NCBI RefSeq assembly: GCF_027105055.1
Contig: NZ_CP114264.1
Coordinates: 310,001-374,000, forward strand
Direction of reading: 5' to 3'
Length of the DNA stretch: 64,000 bases
DNA from: Acinetobacter sp. TR3
GTDB taxonomy: Bacteria > Pseudomonadota > Gammaproteobacteria > Pseudomonadales > Moraxellaceae
Made by a program: the position numbers and the translations under genes. Shown here in pieces: positions 27,328-36,143 of this stretch. Below the pieces are notes generated by a model. It was given only the letters and a program-made list of their open reading frames with translations, was not told the DNA's origin and made no database searches. Each line of letters begins with the position of its first letter. Within the stretch, counting starts at the first letter, position 1.

Positions 27328-27750
27328 TTAGGTGCTTGGTTGGATATAAGTACCCATGAGTTTTTTGTTTTCTATTTCGAGAAAGGGTAATGCAGAAGCA
27401 ACAATGATCAGCATACCCCAAGGATAGCTTGACCAAAACCAAGCATCAACTAAAAAATAAGCGCCTGTGATATAAAGCCAAATGTTTAAAATTCGAGGCA
27501 AATATTTTTGATGGATCAATAGAAGAAATATAAAGGGCAAGCTGTCCCATAAAATCACCCACGGAAATAGAGGGCTGATCACCAATCGTCCTATCGTTGA
27601 TTTAGGATTTATTTGCCATTCAATAAAGTGATGGTGAAAATTTAGAAAACAAAACAAGTTAAAAAGGCTAGGAAATAAAAACCAGCATCCTTTTCGAATC
27701 GCCTTGCCTTTATCCTGCCGATACAAAGCCCATAGAAAACTATATTTCAT
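27328..27750 (-). CDS. Small integral membrane protein of unknown function
   Basis: 140 residues, Trp/Phe/Leu-rich, with about four hydrophobic segments (roughly residues 22-42, 58-80, 84-103, 107-127). The N-terminus has a basic stretch (RQDKGKAIRKG). AGGG lies 6 nt before the ATG, supporting the start. I do not recognise a family. It lies 34 bp downstream of the VOC-protein gene on the same strand, so co-transcription is possible. Confidence 0.6.
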   Translation of the reverse strand: MKYSFLWALYRQDKGKAIRKGCWFLFPSLFNLFCFLNFHHHFIEWQINPKSTIGRLVISPLFPWVILWDSLPFIFLLLIHQKYLPRILNIWLYITGAYFLVDAWFWSSYPWGMLIIVASALPFLEIENKKLMGTYIQPST

Positions 27751-27784
27751 GTCTAACCCTATTTTTATTGATGAATTTTAATTT

Positions 27785-28171
27785 TTAAGTATTGAGATAG
27801 TTCGATATTTCAATCAAGTTCTGATCTGGATCACGTAAATAAATCGAAAGAATTTTTCCTATTGCCCCAGTTCTTTCGATAGGGCCTTCAATGATCTCAA
27901 TGTTTAATGCGTGAAGATGTGCAATCACGTCCTTTAAAGGTGTTTCAGCAATAAAGCATAAATCCGCAGAACCTGCAGTCGGACGAAGTGCTTTAGGTTC
28001 AAACTCTTTGCCAACTTGATGCAAATTAATTTTTTGATGACCAAATTGAAGTACCTTACGATTTTCACCGAAAGTAATCACTTCAAAATTCAGAGCAGAT
28101 TGATAAAACTGACAAGTTGTTTCAATACTAGCGACTGTCAGAACTAAATGATCTAAATAACTTATTTTCAT
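27785..28171 (-). CDS. VOC (glyoxalase/bleomycin-resistance) family protein
   Basis: 128 residues, one vicinal-oxygen-chelate domain made of two beta-alpha-beta-beta-beta units. LDHLVLTVASIETTCQFY at the start supplies the first metal-ligand His; the INLHQVG strand and the final YLRDPDQNLIEISNY carry the remaining usual ligand positions (His and Glu). Similar proteins are annotated as glyoxalases or fosfomycin-resistance relatives, but the substrate cannot be assigned. It lies 26 bp after the FAD monooxygenase gene. Confidence 0.82.
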   Translation of the reverse strand: MKISYLDHLVLTVASIETTCQFYQSALNFEVITFGENRKVLQFGHQKINLHQVGKEFEPKALRPTAGSADLCFIAETPLKDVIAHLHALNIEIIEGPIERTGAIGKILSIYLRDPDQNLIEISNYLNT

Positions 28172-28197
28172 TTTTAATTCAAATCCTATTTTTACGC

Positions 28198-29514
28198 TTA
28201 GTCATATTCAGGTAGTGATTGATTGTTTTGAATTAATGCATTTTGATTGTGTGGGTATGTCGCAATCTGTTGATAGCTCATATGTTGGAACATACCTGTT
28301 TTTAAACCTGAAATGGTAATCGCCATTTCTTTACGAAAATAGGGGATTTGATACATCCACGGAAAAGTGAGATCACGTAAGCCACCCGTCCACCAATGAT
28401 CAGATTGATAAAGTGGAGTCAGTAAACGACTAAGGAATTGATAGAACTGAGTCGAGGAACGACGCTGTTGATGATAATGTTGCCATAACATTGACCAGTC
28501 AATTTGCTGATTTTTCTGAGCGGCGCGTAATGATTGGGAAAAAGCCCACGCATCTAAAAGTGCCATATTCGCACCTTGTCCCAATTGTGGACTCATGGCA
28601 TGTGCAGCATCACCAATCACCCCGATTCGACCTTGTCCGTATCGAGACATCACCACATCACGATATTGAGCAGATAACCATTGCGGTTGATTGTGTTCAT
28701 CCAATAAAAGTTGTTCTAGCCATTCAGCGACATCAGACCAACGATCTGATACTTGCTTTAACCAATCTTGTTTTGATTGTTCAGTTTTTAAGAATGATTG
28801 CAGTTGTGATGTTGGTAAACTCCAAAACACACTGGAAAGTCGTTGCTGAGGAGCAGTTGGGATAGCACCTGTTGGCAGAACGCCCATCATGATTTTAGAA
28901 CGATCATAGAATTGATGCAGGATCTCAGGATTTAAATTTAGGCATTCAGGCACGATTGTCCATGCAGCTCCCCACGGATAAGCTTGATCAACTTTGACCC
29001 ATGCTTTAGGGCGAAGTTGGCTGCGCGCGCCATTGGCAATTAGTACAGCATCGAAACAGTCATCAAAGTTGTGTTGTTGATCAGTGCCAAATAATCGAAT
29101 TTCATGCGGCTGTTCTTCAATGCGTTCAATATGATGGCTCATTCGCCACGTGACATGACTTGAATATTCAGCGAGTTTTTGAGTGAGGATATAGCACAAC
29201 GTAGAACGATGGATGCCGAGACCATAAAGGTTGTTGCCTGCCTGATGATAGTGGCTATTCACCAATAGACGTTTATTGGGAAGTTGTCCTTCTAAACCTG
29301 TGACTTTTGCCCCGAGTTTTAATGCCTGATCGAGTATGCCTAAATGTTCAAAAACAGCCAAACCCGCAGGTTGTAGTAACAAGCCTGCGCCAACAGGCGA
29401 TAGTTCTTCAACCTTTTCAAAAATCGTGACCTGATGACCTTCTCGTGCGAGCAAAATAGCAGTCGCCAGTCCCGCTGTACCTGCACCGATAATGGCGAAA
29501 TGTGGTGTTTTCAT
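28198..29514 (-). CDS. FAD-dependent aromatic-ring monooxygenase
   Basis: 438 residues, UbiH/salicylate-hydroxylase type. The FAD dinucleotide motif IIGAGTAGLATAILLAREG is at the N-terminus, followed by the NAD(P)H-linked DG-like region (DAVLIANGARS). The second FAD motif GVIGDAAHAMSPQLGQGANMAL is near residue 300. Family members hydroxylate phenolic substrates; the target here is not predictable. It sits upstream of a VOC protein in the same direction, consistent with a small catabolic unit. It is not placed next to ubi genes as a ubiquinone hydroxylase would require; those start 120 bp upstream in a separate block. Confidence 0.82.
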   Translation of the reverse strand: MKTPHFAIIGAGTAGLATAILLAREGHQVTIFEKVEELSPVGAGLLLQPAGLAVFEHLGILDQALKLGAKVTGLEGQLPNKRLLVNSHYHQAGNNLYGLGIHRSTLCYILTQKLAEYSSHVTWRMSHHIERIEEQPHEIRLFGTDQQHNFDDCFDAVLIANGARSQLRPKAWVKVDQAYPWGAAWTIVPECLNLNPEILHQFYDRSKIMMGVLPTGAIPTAPQQRLSSVFWSLPTSQLQSFLKTEQSKQDWLKQVSDRWSDVAEWLEQLLLDEHNQPQWLSAQYRDVVMSRYGQGRIGVIGDAAHAMSPQLGQGANMALLDAWAFSQSLRAAQKNQQIDWSMLWQHYHQQRRSSTQFYQFLSRLLTPLYQSDHWWTGGLRDLTFPWMYQIPYFRKEMAITISGLKTGMFQHMSYQQIATYPHNQNALIQNNQSLPEYD

Positions 29515-29601
29515 TATTTATTCTTTTTTAAGGATCTATAAATTTGTTTAGCTATGATCTTAATTGAATCACGGCAATTTCTGAAAATAAATCTTGCTTA
29601 T

Positions 29602-29630
29602 AAAAAATCCCTTGTCAGTACAAGGGATTT
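29602..29630 (-). terminator. Terminator after ubiB
   Basis: AAATCCCTTGT (29605-29615), loop CAGT, ACAAGGGATTT (29620-29630). On the minus strand it is followed by T6, ending the ubiE-ubiJ-ubiB transcript. Confidence 0.88.
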
Positions 29631-29635
29631 AGAAC

Positions 29636-31255
29636 TTATTTCATAATTCGCCAAAGTGCGATCAATGCACTCAATCCAATCAAGACCACTGAGACAAACC
29701 AAGGGCTGATGATGGCAATGGTCAGTAAAATCAACATGGTACTGCCAAACATCCAACTACGGCGTTGCTGTTGTTGCATTTGCAAACGCATTTGCTGAAT
29801 TTCGCGGAGTTGTTTGTCCTGCCATGCGGATTGGTTTTTTAAACCATTTAAACTGTCGATCAGTAGGGTCGGTAAGTCTTGAGCGCCTAATAACAAGTCT
29901 GGGATTTGTTGCCCGAGTTCTTTGATATTTTTAACTGGGTTCATATTGGCTTTGACCCATTCGGTCAAAATCGGTTTTGCCAGTTTCCAAATATCAAGTT
30001 GTGGGTAAAGATCTGTGCCTAAGCCTTCAACATGTACCAAGGTTTTGAGTAACAACATCAATTGCGGTGGAATTTCTAAATGGAAACGACGCGCAATATC
30101 CATGACTTGAATTAAAATTCCTGCGAAATCCAGTTGATCCATTGGTTTTGAAACCATCGGCCCAACTGTGCGACGCATTTCACGCGACAAGGCATCTTGG
30201 TCAGTCCCCGGCGGAATCCAACCTGCTTGATGTACAATCTGAATCAATTGCATAAAGTTGCTGTTCATCACTGCAAGCAACATCCGTGCAATCGTCATTT
30301 GATCATGCTTAGACAATTCACCCATGATGGCACAGTCCAACGCAATAAAGCGTGGGTTGCTTGGGTTAATGGTTTCAACAAACACATTACCCGGATGCAT
30401 GTCGGCATGGAAGAAATTGTCACGAAACACTTGGGTAAAGAAGATGGTTAAACCTTTTTCAGCCAAATCAGCACGATCCATACCCAAACGATCAAAGGTT
30501 GCGATATCTGAAATAGGCACACCTGTGATGCGTTCGGCTACCATGACATCTTTACTGTCCATATAGACTTCAGGCACGTACATCATGCTTGAGCCTGTAA
30601 AGTAATGACGCATACGGCGGGTATTATCCGCTTCTAGACTCAAATCAAGTTCATTCAAGATAATTTGACGATAGTCTTGAATAATTTCAGATAAATGCAG
30701 AGCACGAGCTGCTTCTAAACGATTTTCAAGCCAGTCACCGAGCCATGCCAAGATTTCAAAGTCTTGCAGAATTTGATTGCGAATATCAGGGCGAGTGACT
30801 TTAACTACCACTTCACGACCATCGTGTAAGGCAGCAGTATGGACTTGTGCAATCGATGCCGCAGCAAGGGGTTGCTCATCAAAGCGAGAGAATAATGTGG
30901 ATACATCTGCTTTGAGCGATTCTTGGATGCGTTGTTTTGCCAATTGGGTGTCATAGGGTTTGACACGGTCTTGTAACAACACCAATTGTGATAATACTTC
31001 TGGTGGAATCAAATCACGACGAGTAGAAAGCAACTGACCTAGTTTAATCGCTAAGGGTCCCATATCCTCTAAAGCTTCTTTGAGCTTGAGCGGATTCTTT
31101 TTCTCACGGCTTGACCATGCCGCAGGGTGGGTTTTGATAATGTTTAGGGCATGGCGTGCTTTAACTGGTAATTCTTCCGCAGGGAACAAGGTGTCAAGGC
31201 GGTAGTGTGCTGCTATACGCCAGAGTTCGAGTAACCGTGTAACATGCGGAATCAT
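29636..31255 (-). CDS. ubiB: Ubiquinone biosynthesis regulatory kinase-like protein UbiB
   Basis: Atypical kinase (ABC1/ADCK/UbiB family) needed for ubiquinone synthesis, thought to act on the membrane-bound Ubi complex. It is 539 residues. The KxGQ motif is seen as IKLGQLLSTRRDLIP, the nucleotide-site Ala-rich segment as PLAAASIAQVH, the catalytic loop as FHADMHPGNVFV and the metal Asp in IALDCAIMG. Two hydrophobic helices end the protein (about 495-535). It follows ubiJ by 12 bp. Confidence 0.95.
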   Translation of the reverse strand: MIPHVTRLLELWRIAAHYRLDTLFPAEELPVKARHALNIIKTHPAAWSSREKKNPLKLKEALEDMGPLAIKLGQLLSTRRDLIPPEVLSQLVLLQDRVKPYDTQLAKQRIQESLKADVSTLFSRFDEQPLAAASIAQVHTAALHDGREVVVKVTRPDIRNQILQDFEILAWLGDWLENRLEAARALHLSEIIQDYRQIILNELDLSLEADNTRRMRHYFTGSSMMYVPEVYMDSKDVMVAERITGVPISDIATFDRLGMDRADLAEKGLTIFFTQVFRDNFFHADMHPGNVFVETINPSNPRFIALDCAIMGELSKHDQMTIARMLLAVMNSNFMQLIQIVHQAGWIPPGTDQDALSREMRRTVGPMVSKPMDQLDFAGILIQVMDIARRFHLEIPPQLMLLLKTLVHVEGLGTDLYPQLDIWKLAKPILTEWVKANMNPVKNIKELGQQIPDLLLGAQDLPTLLIDSLNGLKNQSAWQDKQLREIQQMRLQMQQQQRRSWMFGSTMLILLTIAIISPWFVSVVLIGLSALIALWRIMK

Positions 31256-31267
31256 ATAAAATCTTAC

Positions 31268-31948
31268 CTAGTCTTGAGAGGATTGTTTTTGTGGGTTGAA
31301 AGAAGCCTGTAATTGCTGAAACTTAGCTTCTAAGCGATCTAGCTCTTGATTGAGCTGGCGAGTTTCTCGATTCAGATCATCCATTTGCCAACGTGGAGCA
31401 AATAAACCACTATCTTCTTTAAGTGCATCTTCGACAAAGAACAAATGACTTTGCAACGAGCGTTTTATTTGTTGAGGTGCAAGCTGAATTCTGCCCAACT
31501 CATGTGCCAGTTGTGGACCAATCCAAGGGGATAAATGCGCCGCAAGATCAGGCTCGACCTGTTGCATAATTCTTTGAATGTCTTGCAAAAGATGATAATC
31601 ACCCTGTAAAGGAATATTACCAATCTGATCCATATCACTCAACAGCAGCTTTATTAGCTCGACTACATTCGCAACTTTTAAAGTCGCAGTAGCATCGGTA
31701 ATCTTATTTTGATTATCGAAAGGACGTTGTTCGAAAATTGAAGGCGTTTGAGCCTGTCCTGTGACAGTAGGTTCTAGGCGAACTTTATTTTCATCAAAAA
31801 AAACATCAACTGAGAGTTGTGGGCTATCAATCACAACACGTAATAATTGCCCTTGCAGTTGATTGAGTTGAATGCGTGTAATCGCATCCAAATCAATCAC
31901 ATGATGAATGATACGTTCGACTGCACCGAGTGCTAAAATCGACCACAT
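31268..31948 (-). CDS. ubiJ: Ubiquinone biosynthesis accessory factor UbiJ (SCP2 domain)
   Basis: 226 residues. An N-terminal SCP2-like lipid-binding domain (about 15-115) is followed by a helical C-terminal part ending in a coiled coil (RETRQLNQELDRLEAKFQQL). UbiJ organises the soluble Ubi complex and binds ubiquinone intermediates. Identity rests on size, domain order and the ubiE-ubiJ-ubiB arrangement, the standard gammaproteobacterial operon; sequence conservation in this family is low. Confidence 0.87.
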   Translation of the reverse strand: MWSILALGAVERIIHHVIDLDAITRIQLNQLQGQLLRVVIDSPQLSVDVFFDENKVRLEPTVTGQAQTPSIFEQRPFDNQNKITDATATLKVANVVELIKLLLSDMDQIGNIPLQGDYHLLQDIQRIMQQVEPDLAAHLSPWIGPQLAHELGRIQLAPQQIKRSLQSHLFFVEDALKEDSGLFAPRWQMDDLNRETRQLNQELDRLEAKFQQLQASFNPQKQSSQD

Positions 31949-31958
31949 ATCTTAAGCC

Positions 31959-32900
31959 TTAAAGTTTGAATCCGCGGTGAACTGCAACAATACCACCAGT
32001 GAGGTTATGGTAGTCACAGCTTTGGAAGCCTGCATTTTCCATCATGCCTTTGAGGGTACGTTGGTCTGGATGCATACGAATAGATTCTGCAAGATATTTA
32101 TAACTTTCAGAGTCATTTGCAACGAGTTTACCCATGATTGGTAATGCAGTGAATGAATAAAGATCGTAAAGCTTAGAGAATGGTTCGAACACAGGTTTAG
32201 AGAATTCGAGAACCAATAAACGACCACCTGGTTTAAGTACACGATACATGGCTTGTAGTGCGGCATCTTTATCGGTCACGTTACGTAAACCAAAACTGAT
32301 GGTCACTAAATCAAAACTGTTATCGGCAAAGGGTTCTAAAGTTTCAGCATTGGCAAGTACGAAATCAACATTGGTACAGCCTGCATCAAGCAGACGATCA
32401 CGACCTACATTTAACATAGATTCGTTAATATCTGACAGTACGACATGACCTTGTGGACCGACTTCACGGCTAAATACTTTTGCTAAGTCACCTGTACCAC
32501 CCGCAATATCAAGTACATGTTGACCACGGCGAACACCTGACATATTAATCGCAAAACGTTTCCAAAGGCGGTGAATACCAAATGACATTAGGTCATTCAT
32601 AATGTCGTATTTACTTGCAACTGAATGGAAAACTTCAGCAACTTTTTGTGCTTTATCATCGCTACTGACGGTTTGATAGCCAAAGTGAGTGGTTGCTCCA
32701 ACATTTCCCGTGTTGGCACCACGTGGCAAATTATATTTCGGTACTGATGTATTCGGTGTTGATGTTGAACCTTGTTGTAACGATTGCTGTTGACCTTGAG
32801 GTGCTCCTTGAGGAAGTGGAGAACTGAGGAAAGGACTGACTTTGTCTGAACTTGGGTTTTGCTCAACTTCTGGGGTAGGCTGTTGGTTTTCGTTAGACAT
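31959..32900 (-). CDS. ubiE: Bifunctional demethylmenaquinone / 2-methoxy-6-polyprenyl-benzoquinol methyltransferase UbiE
   Basis: SAM-dependent C-methyltransferase of ubiquinone synthesis. The catalytic part matches E. coli UbiE closely from TTHFGYQTV (about residue 70) on: [19 protein letters not shown], the SAM site [36 protein letters not shown] and the end HRGFKL. Ahead of it lies an extra low-complexity stretch of about 62 residues rich in Gln, Ser, Pro and Asn. A strong ribosome site (AGGAGA, 6 nt before the ATG at 32900) argues that the extension is translated. First gene of ubiE-ubiJ-ubiB. Confidence 0.95.
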   Translation of the reverse strand: MSNENQQPTPEVEQNPSSDKVSPFLSSPLPQGAPQGQQQSLQQGSTSTPNTSVPKYNLPRGANTGNVGATTHFGYQTVSSDDKAQKVAEVFHSVASKYDIMNDLMSFGIHRLWKRFAINMSGVRRGQHVLDIAGGTGDLAKVFSREVGPQGHVVLSDINESMLNVGRDRLLDAGCTNVDFVLANAETLEPFADNSFDLVTISFGLRNVTDKDAALQAMYRVLKPGGRLLVLEFSKPVFEPFSKLYDLYSFTALPIMGKLVANDSESYKYLAESIRMHPDQRTLKGMMENAGFQSCDYHNLTGGIVAVHRGFKL

Positions 32901-33095
32901 TGTTTTCTCCTAAACTTTCGCTCTAGCGGCACGAATCAGCAAGCATGATGACAGATTTTGTATTTTTTTACAGGGTTTAGCATATCATTGTTATGAATAA
33001 TATACAGAAAGTCACACGCTCAAAAGCATTTTTAATTTTTGTTTTTGAATTCAATAATCCCTCCTAACACGAAGAGGGATGGCGATCAATTCAAT

Positions 33096-33803
33096 TTAGT
33101 CACGAAATGGGTTTGGGTGACCAGCGTGCACTTTTTCTATGATTTCACGTTCTTTTGCCGTAAATGTTTTGATAAACGTTGCAGCAGACTTCATTGGTTT
33201 CATTGCTGCAAAACCTTCTTGGATAAACTCGTACATACGTTCAAATTGATATTTGGTTGCAATGCCTTTACACATTTTAAAAGCTGCATACATCATCGTA
33301 GAGCGCATATACTTATCTAATGTGAGACCAAGCTCGTCAAGTAATTGTAATTGTTCATAACGTGCATCGCCTTGATCGAGTTTGACTAAGGTCTGGCGCA
33401 TGATTTCATCAGTTAGTGGTGTTTCTAAAGGATAATCTTTGAGTAGTTGTTCTGCGACTTGTTCATCAAGTTGAGTGGCAAGTACAGCAAGACTGACCGA
33501 TTTTGTTCCTGTTTTAATTGCATTTTCAGGGAGTAAGCTTTCTGCTTTATGTGCATATTTCAACAGGCGTTCGATTTGTTGTGCAATTGCATCAAAATCA
33601 GGACCACCATACAAGCGATTGAGAAAATATTGTGCCATCAGTTGATTTTCAGGCAGAGCAAAAAATTCTTTATGGGTTTCTGCGATGCGTGCTTTCATCC
33701 ACGCTTGTACTTCATGCAGACGTTGCTTAAGTGCTGGATTTTGGTGGTAATTCAGAGTTTGATATTGTAATAAAAGATGATCAAATGCAGCGAGTTTTGA
33801 CAT
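33096..33803 (-). CDS. FFLEELY-motif-type protein, unknown function
   Basis: 235 residues from ATG 33803, mostly helical and soluble, with no signal peptide. The segment QLMAQYFLNRLYGGPDFDAI corresponds to the [F/Y]FL-x-x-LYG motif after which NCBI names the FFLEELY-motif family of Acinetobacter and relatives. No enzyme motif is recognised. The open frame extends 20 codons upstream but this is hydrophobic and unlike the rest. It is transcribed away from the divergent pap gene. Confidence 0.65.
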   Translation of the reverse strand: MSKLAAFDHLLLQYQTLNYHQNPALKQRLHEVQAWMKARIAETHKEFFALPENQLMAQYFLNRLYGGPDFDAIAQQIERLLKYAHKAESLLPENAIKTGTKSVSLAVLATQLDEQVAEQLLKDYPLETPLTDEIMRQTLVKLDQGDARYEQLQLLDELGLTLDKYMRSTMMYAAFKMCKGIATKYQFERMYEFIQEGFAAMKPMKSAATFIKTFTAKEREIIEKVHAGHPNPFRD

Positions 33804-34007
33804 ATTCGAACTCAAATAAAATAAAACCAGAAAATCATAGGCTGCATCATAACGAAGAACCATGACAGCATAAACTCTAAATGTCTAACAATCGGTCACT
33901 ATGTTGATACACGGATTGAGTTCTACAGAAACTGTACAAGGGTTTTGCATGCAGTGAAATAGATTTCATTATACTTATTCTTAATAATGAGCCATTTAGA
34001 GCCGAAT

Positions 34008-35426
34008 ATGAGTGTACAACAACCAAAATTTGAATTGCGTGATGAAGATGCGTTGTCTTTAGATTTGATTGAAGCCCAATATGCCTTAAAAGATAGTCAA
34101 GATAAGAAAAATGCAAAAAGTGTTCTGATTTTGGTGAGTGGGATTGAACTGGCAGGGAAAGGTGAAGCGGTTAAACAATTAAGAGAATGGTTAGACCCAC
34201 GCTATTTAAGAGTTAAAGCAGATGCACCACGGTTATTAACGACCTATCAAACCTTTTGGCAGTCTTATACGCGCTTTATTCCTGCCGAAGGTCAGATCGT
34301 GGTGATGTTTGGGAATTGGTACAGTGATTTGCTGTCAACCGCCATGCATGTGTCAAAACCATTAGATGAAACATTGTTTGATACTTATATCGAACAGATG
34401 CGTTCTTTTGAGCATGATTTACAACATAATAATGTGCATGTGGTCAAAGTCTGGTTTGATTTATCGTGGAAGTCTTTACAAAAACGCTTAGACCAAATCG
34501 ATGCTTCGGAACAGCATTGGCATAAATTGCATGGCTTAGATTGGCGCAATAAAAAACAGTACGATACCTTACAAGGTTTAAGCCAAAGATTTACCGATGA
34601 TTGGTTTGTGATTGATGGCGAAGATGAAGCCTTACGTGATCAATGCTTTGCCCAATACATATTACAAACCTTACAAGAGTTGCCTGACCATCAAACCAAA
34701 GTCACTGAAAAATGGCAGCAAGCACAGATTCCCACAGCACTGTTAGAACCCCAAAAGCAAAGCTTAGATAAAAAAGACTACAAAGAGGAATTGAACAAAT
34801 TAACCAAAAAAGTGGCGGATGCTCTACGTTATGACGAGCGAAAAGTGATTGTTGCTTTTGAAGGGATGGATGCCGCAGGTAAAGGGGGAGCAATAAAAAG
34901 AATTGTTAAAAAATTAGATCCACGTGAATATGAAATTCATAGTATTGCTGCACCTGAACGTTATGAATTACGCCGTCCTTATCTATGGCGTTTTTGGAAT
35001 AAGCTGAATGATGGTGGGAAAATCACCATCTTTGATCGTACATGGTATGGTCGTGTTCTAGTTGAACGTATAGAAGGTTTTGCTTCAGTTGTTGAATGGC
35101 AACGTGCTTATAACGAAATCAACCGTTTCGAGGAAAACTTGGTAGATAGCCAAACCGTGATTGTGAAAATTTGGCTGGCAATCAGTAAAGATGAACAAGA
35201 AATTCGATTTAAAGATCGTGAACAAACCCCACATAAGCGTTTTAAGATTACTGAAGAAGATTGGCGTAATCGTGATAAATGGGACGATTATTTAAAAGCT
35301 GCTGCAGATATGTTCGAACGAACCAACACAGATTATGCGCCTTGGTATGTAATCGCTACTGATGATAAAAATACAGCACGAATCGAAGTTTTAAAGGCGA
35401 TTTTAAAACAACTCAAGGCGGATTAA
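34008..35426 (+). CDS. pap: Polyphosphate:AMP phosphotransferase (two-domain PPK2)
   Basis: Transfers phosphate from polyphosphate to AMP, giving ADP. It has two tandem PPK2 domains, as in the A. johnsonii enzyme: the first (about 10-225) has a degenerate P-loop SGIELAGKGEA; the second (about 255-470) has a full GMDAAGKGGAIKRI loop and FDRTWYGRVLVERIEGF lid segment, and is probably the catalytic half. About 472 residues from ATG 34008, which has GAG 6 nt upstream; an in-frame ATG at 33987 is possible. A perfect 8-bp inverted repeat follows the stop. Confidence 0.92.
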   Translation: MSVQQPKFELRDEDALSLDLIEAQYALKDSQDKKNAKSVLILVSGIELAGKGEAVKQLREWLDPRYLRVKADAPRLLTTYQTFWQSYTRFIPAEGQIVVMFGNWYSDLLSTAMHVSKPLDETLFDTYIEQMRSFEHDLQHNNVHVVKVWFDLSWKSLQKRLDQIDASEQHWHKLHGLDWRNKKQYDTLQGLSQRFTDDWFVIDGEDEALRDQCFAQYILQTLQELPDHQTKVTEKWQQAQIPTALLEPQKQSLDKKDYKEELNKLTKKVADALRYDERKVIVAFEGMDAAGKGGAIKRIVKKLDPREYEIHSIAAPERYELRRPYLWRFWNKLNDGGKITIFDRTWYGRVLVERIEGFASVVEWQRAYNEINRFEENLVDSQTVIVKIWLAISKDEQEIRFKDREQTPHKRFKITEEDWRNRDKWDDYLKAAADMFERTNTDYAPWYVIATDDKNTARIEVLKAILKQLKAD

Positions 35427-35435
35427 ACCGCCTTG
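35414..35435. terminator. Palindrome between convergent pap and the next gene
   Basis: CAAGGCGG (35414-35421), loop ATTAAA, CCGCCTTG (35428-35435), overlapping the pap stop codon. Perfect and G+C-rich but without a T-run downstream, so termination is plausible, not certain. Confidence 0.45.
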
Positions 35436-35454
35436 TCGTCATCAAATATTATGA

Positions 35455-35961
35455 TTAAGCCACAATAGTACTGCGACTTTTTTGTTGAATTCGTTTGGCA
35501 AGGTTATAGCAATCTTGAATATGTGCTTCAGTGATTTTACGCATCATGAAATAACCGAGGCTTGCAGCAACCAGTTGTCCACCTAAAGGAATAAACTTGG
35601 TCACTTGCTTGGTGGCAATTTTCGTGAAAAAACCATTAAAAGATTTTTTCATTGCTGTGCGCGCCACCACAAAACCTGAAAATTCGAAACCACGTTTGCG
35701 TAGTTCATCCCAATGCACTTTTTTAGTTTCAGGGTCGTAAACACTGATATGTTCAGGTGCTAAACCAAAACGCGCATTAATATAAGGAATAATCTGAGAG
35801 AGCATGCCCAAATCAACGACCACATCAAAAAATGGGATGGGTACAATCGCTGCGCCTGCAGACCAATATGCACGATTTTTGGTCAGTGCCAAACACTCTT
35901 CACGAATTTGCTCCAAGTTTAAGCTTGGATCAATCGAATCAGGAATTTTTTCAATTTTCAT
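35455..35961 (-). CDS. Hypothetical protein with a DUF697/EcsC-like hydrophobic core
   Basis: 168 residues from ATG 35961 (AGGT 8 nt upstream); a 12-codon upstream extension is rejected. A central AAIVPIPFFDVVVDLGMLSQ segment and a C-terminal FIPLGGQLVAASLGYFMM segment resemble the Pro-Ile-Pro plus Asp pattern of DUF697/EcsC-like membrane-associated proteins. This resemblance is by eye only. Convergent with pap and divergent from recC. Confidence 0.55.
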   Translation of the reverse strand: MKIEKIPDSIDPSLNLEQIREECLALTKNRAYWSAGAAIVPIPFFDVVVDLGMLSQIIPYINARFGLAPEHISVYDPETKKVHWDELRKRGFEFSGFVVARTAMKKSFNGFFTKIATKQVTKFIPLGGQLVAASLGYFMMRKITEAHIQDCYNLAKRIQQKSRSTIVA

Positions 35962-36143
35962 AAAGTTATACCTAAAGTTTATCCCTCGATAGTACATTCA
36001 ATCGGATTGAGTGGTGAATTTCAAAACAATTTATTTATTTCCTTGTGTGTTTAACGTGACATAGTTATATGAAGTTGTATAGTGATAAATATGTACGTTT
36101 TTGTGCAATACAATAAGCATTCCTGATGAGGTCATATTCGTAG

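Noticed and set aside
33040..33095. ATCCCTC/GAGGGAT pairing downstream of the FFLEELY-type gene as a terminator
   Set aside because: A 7-bp stem with no U-rich tract after it on the minus strand; too weak to call.
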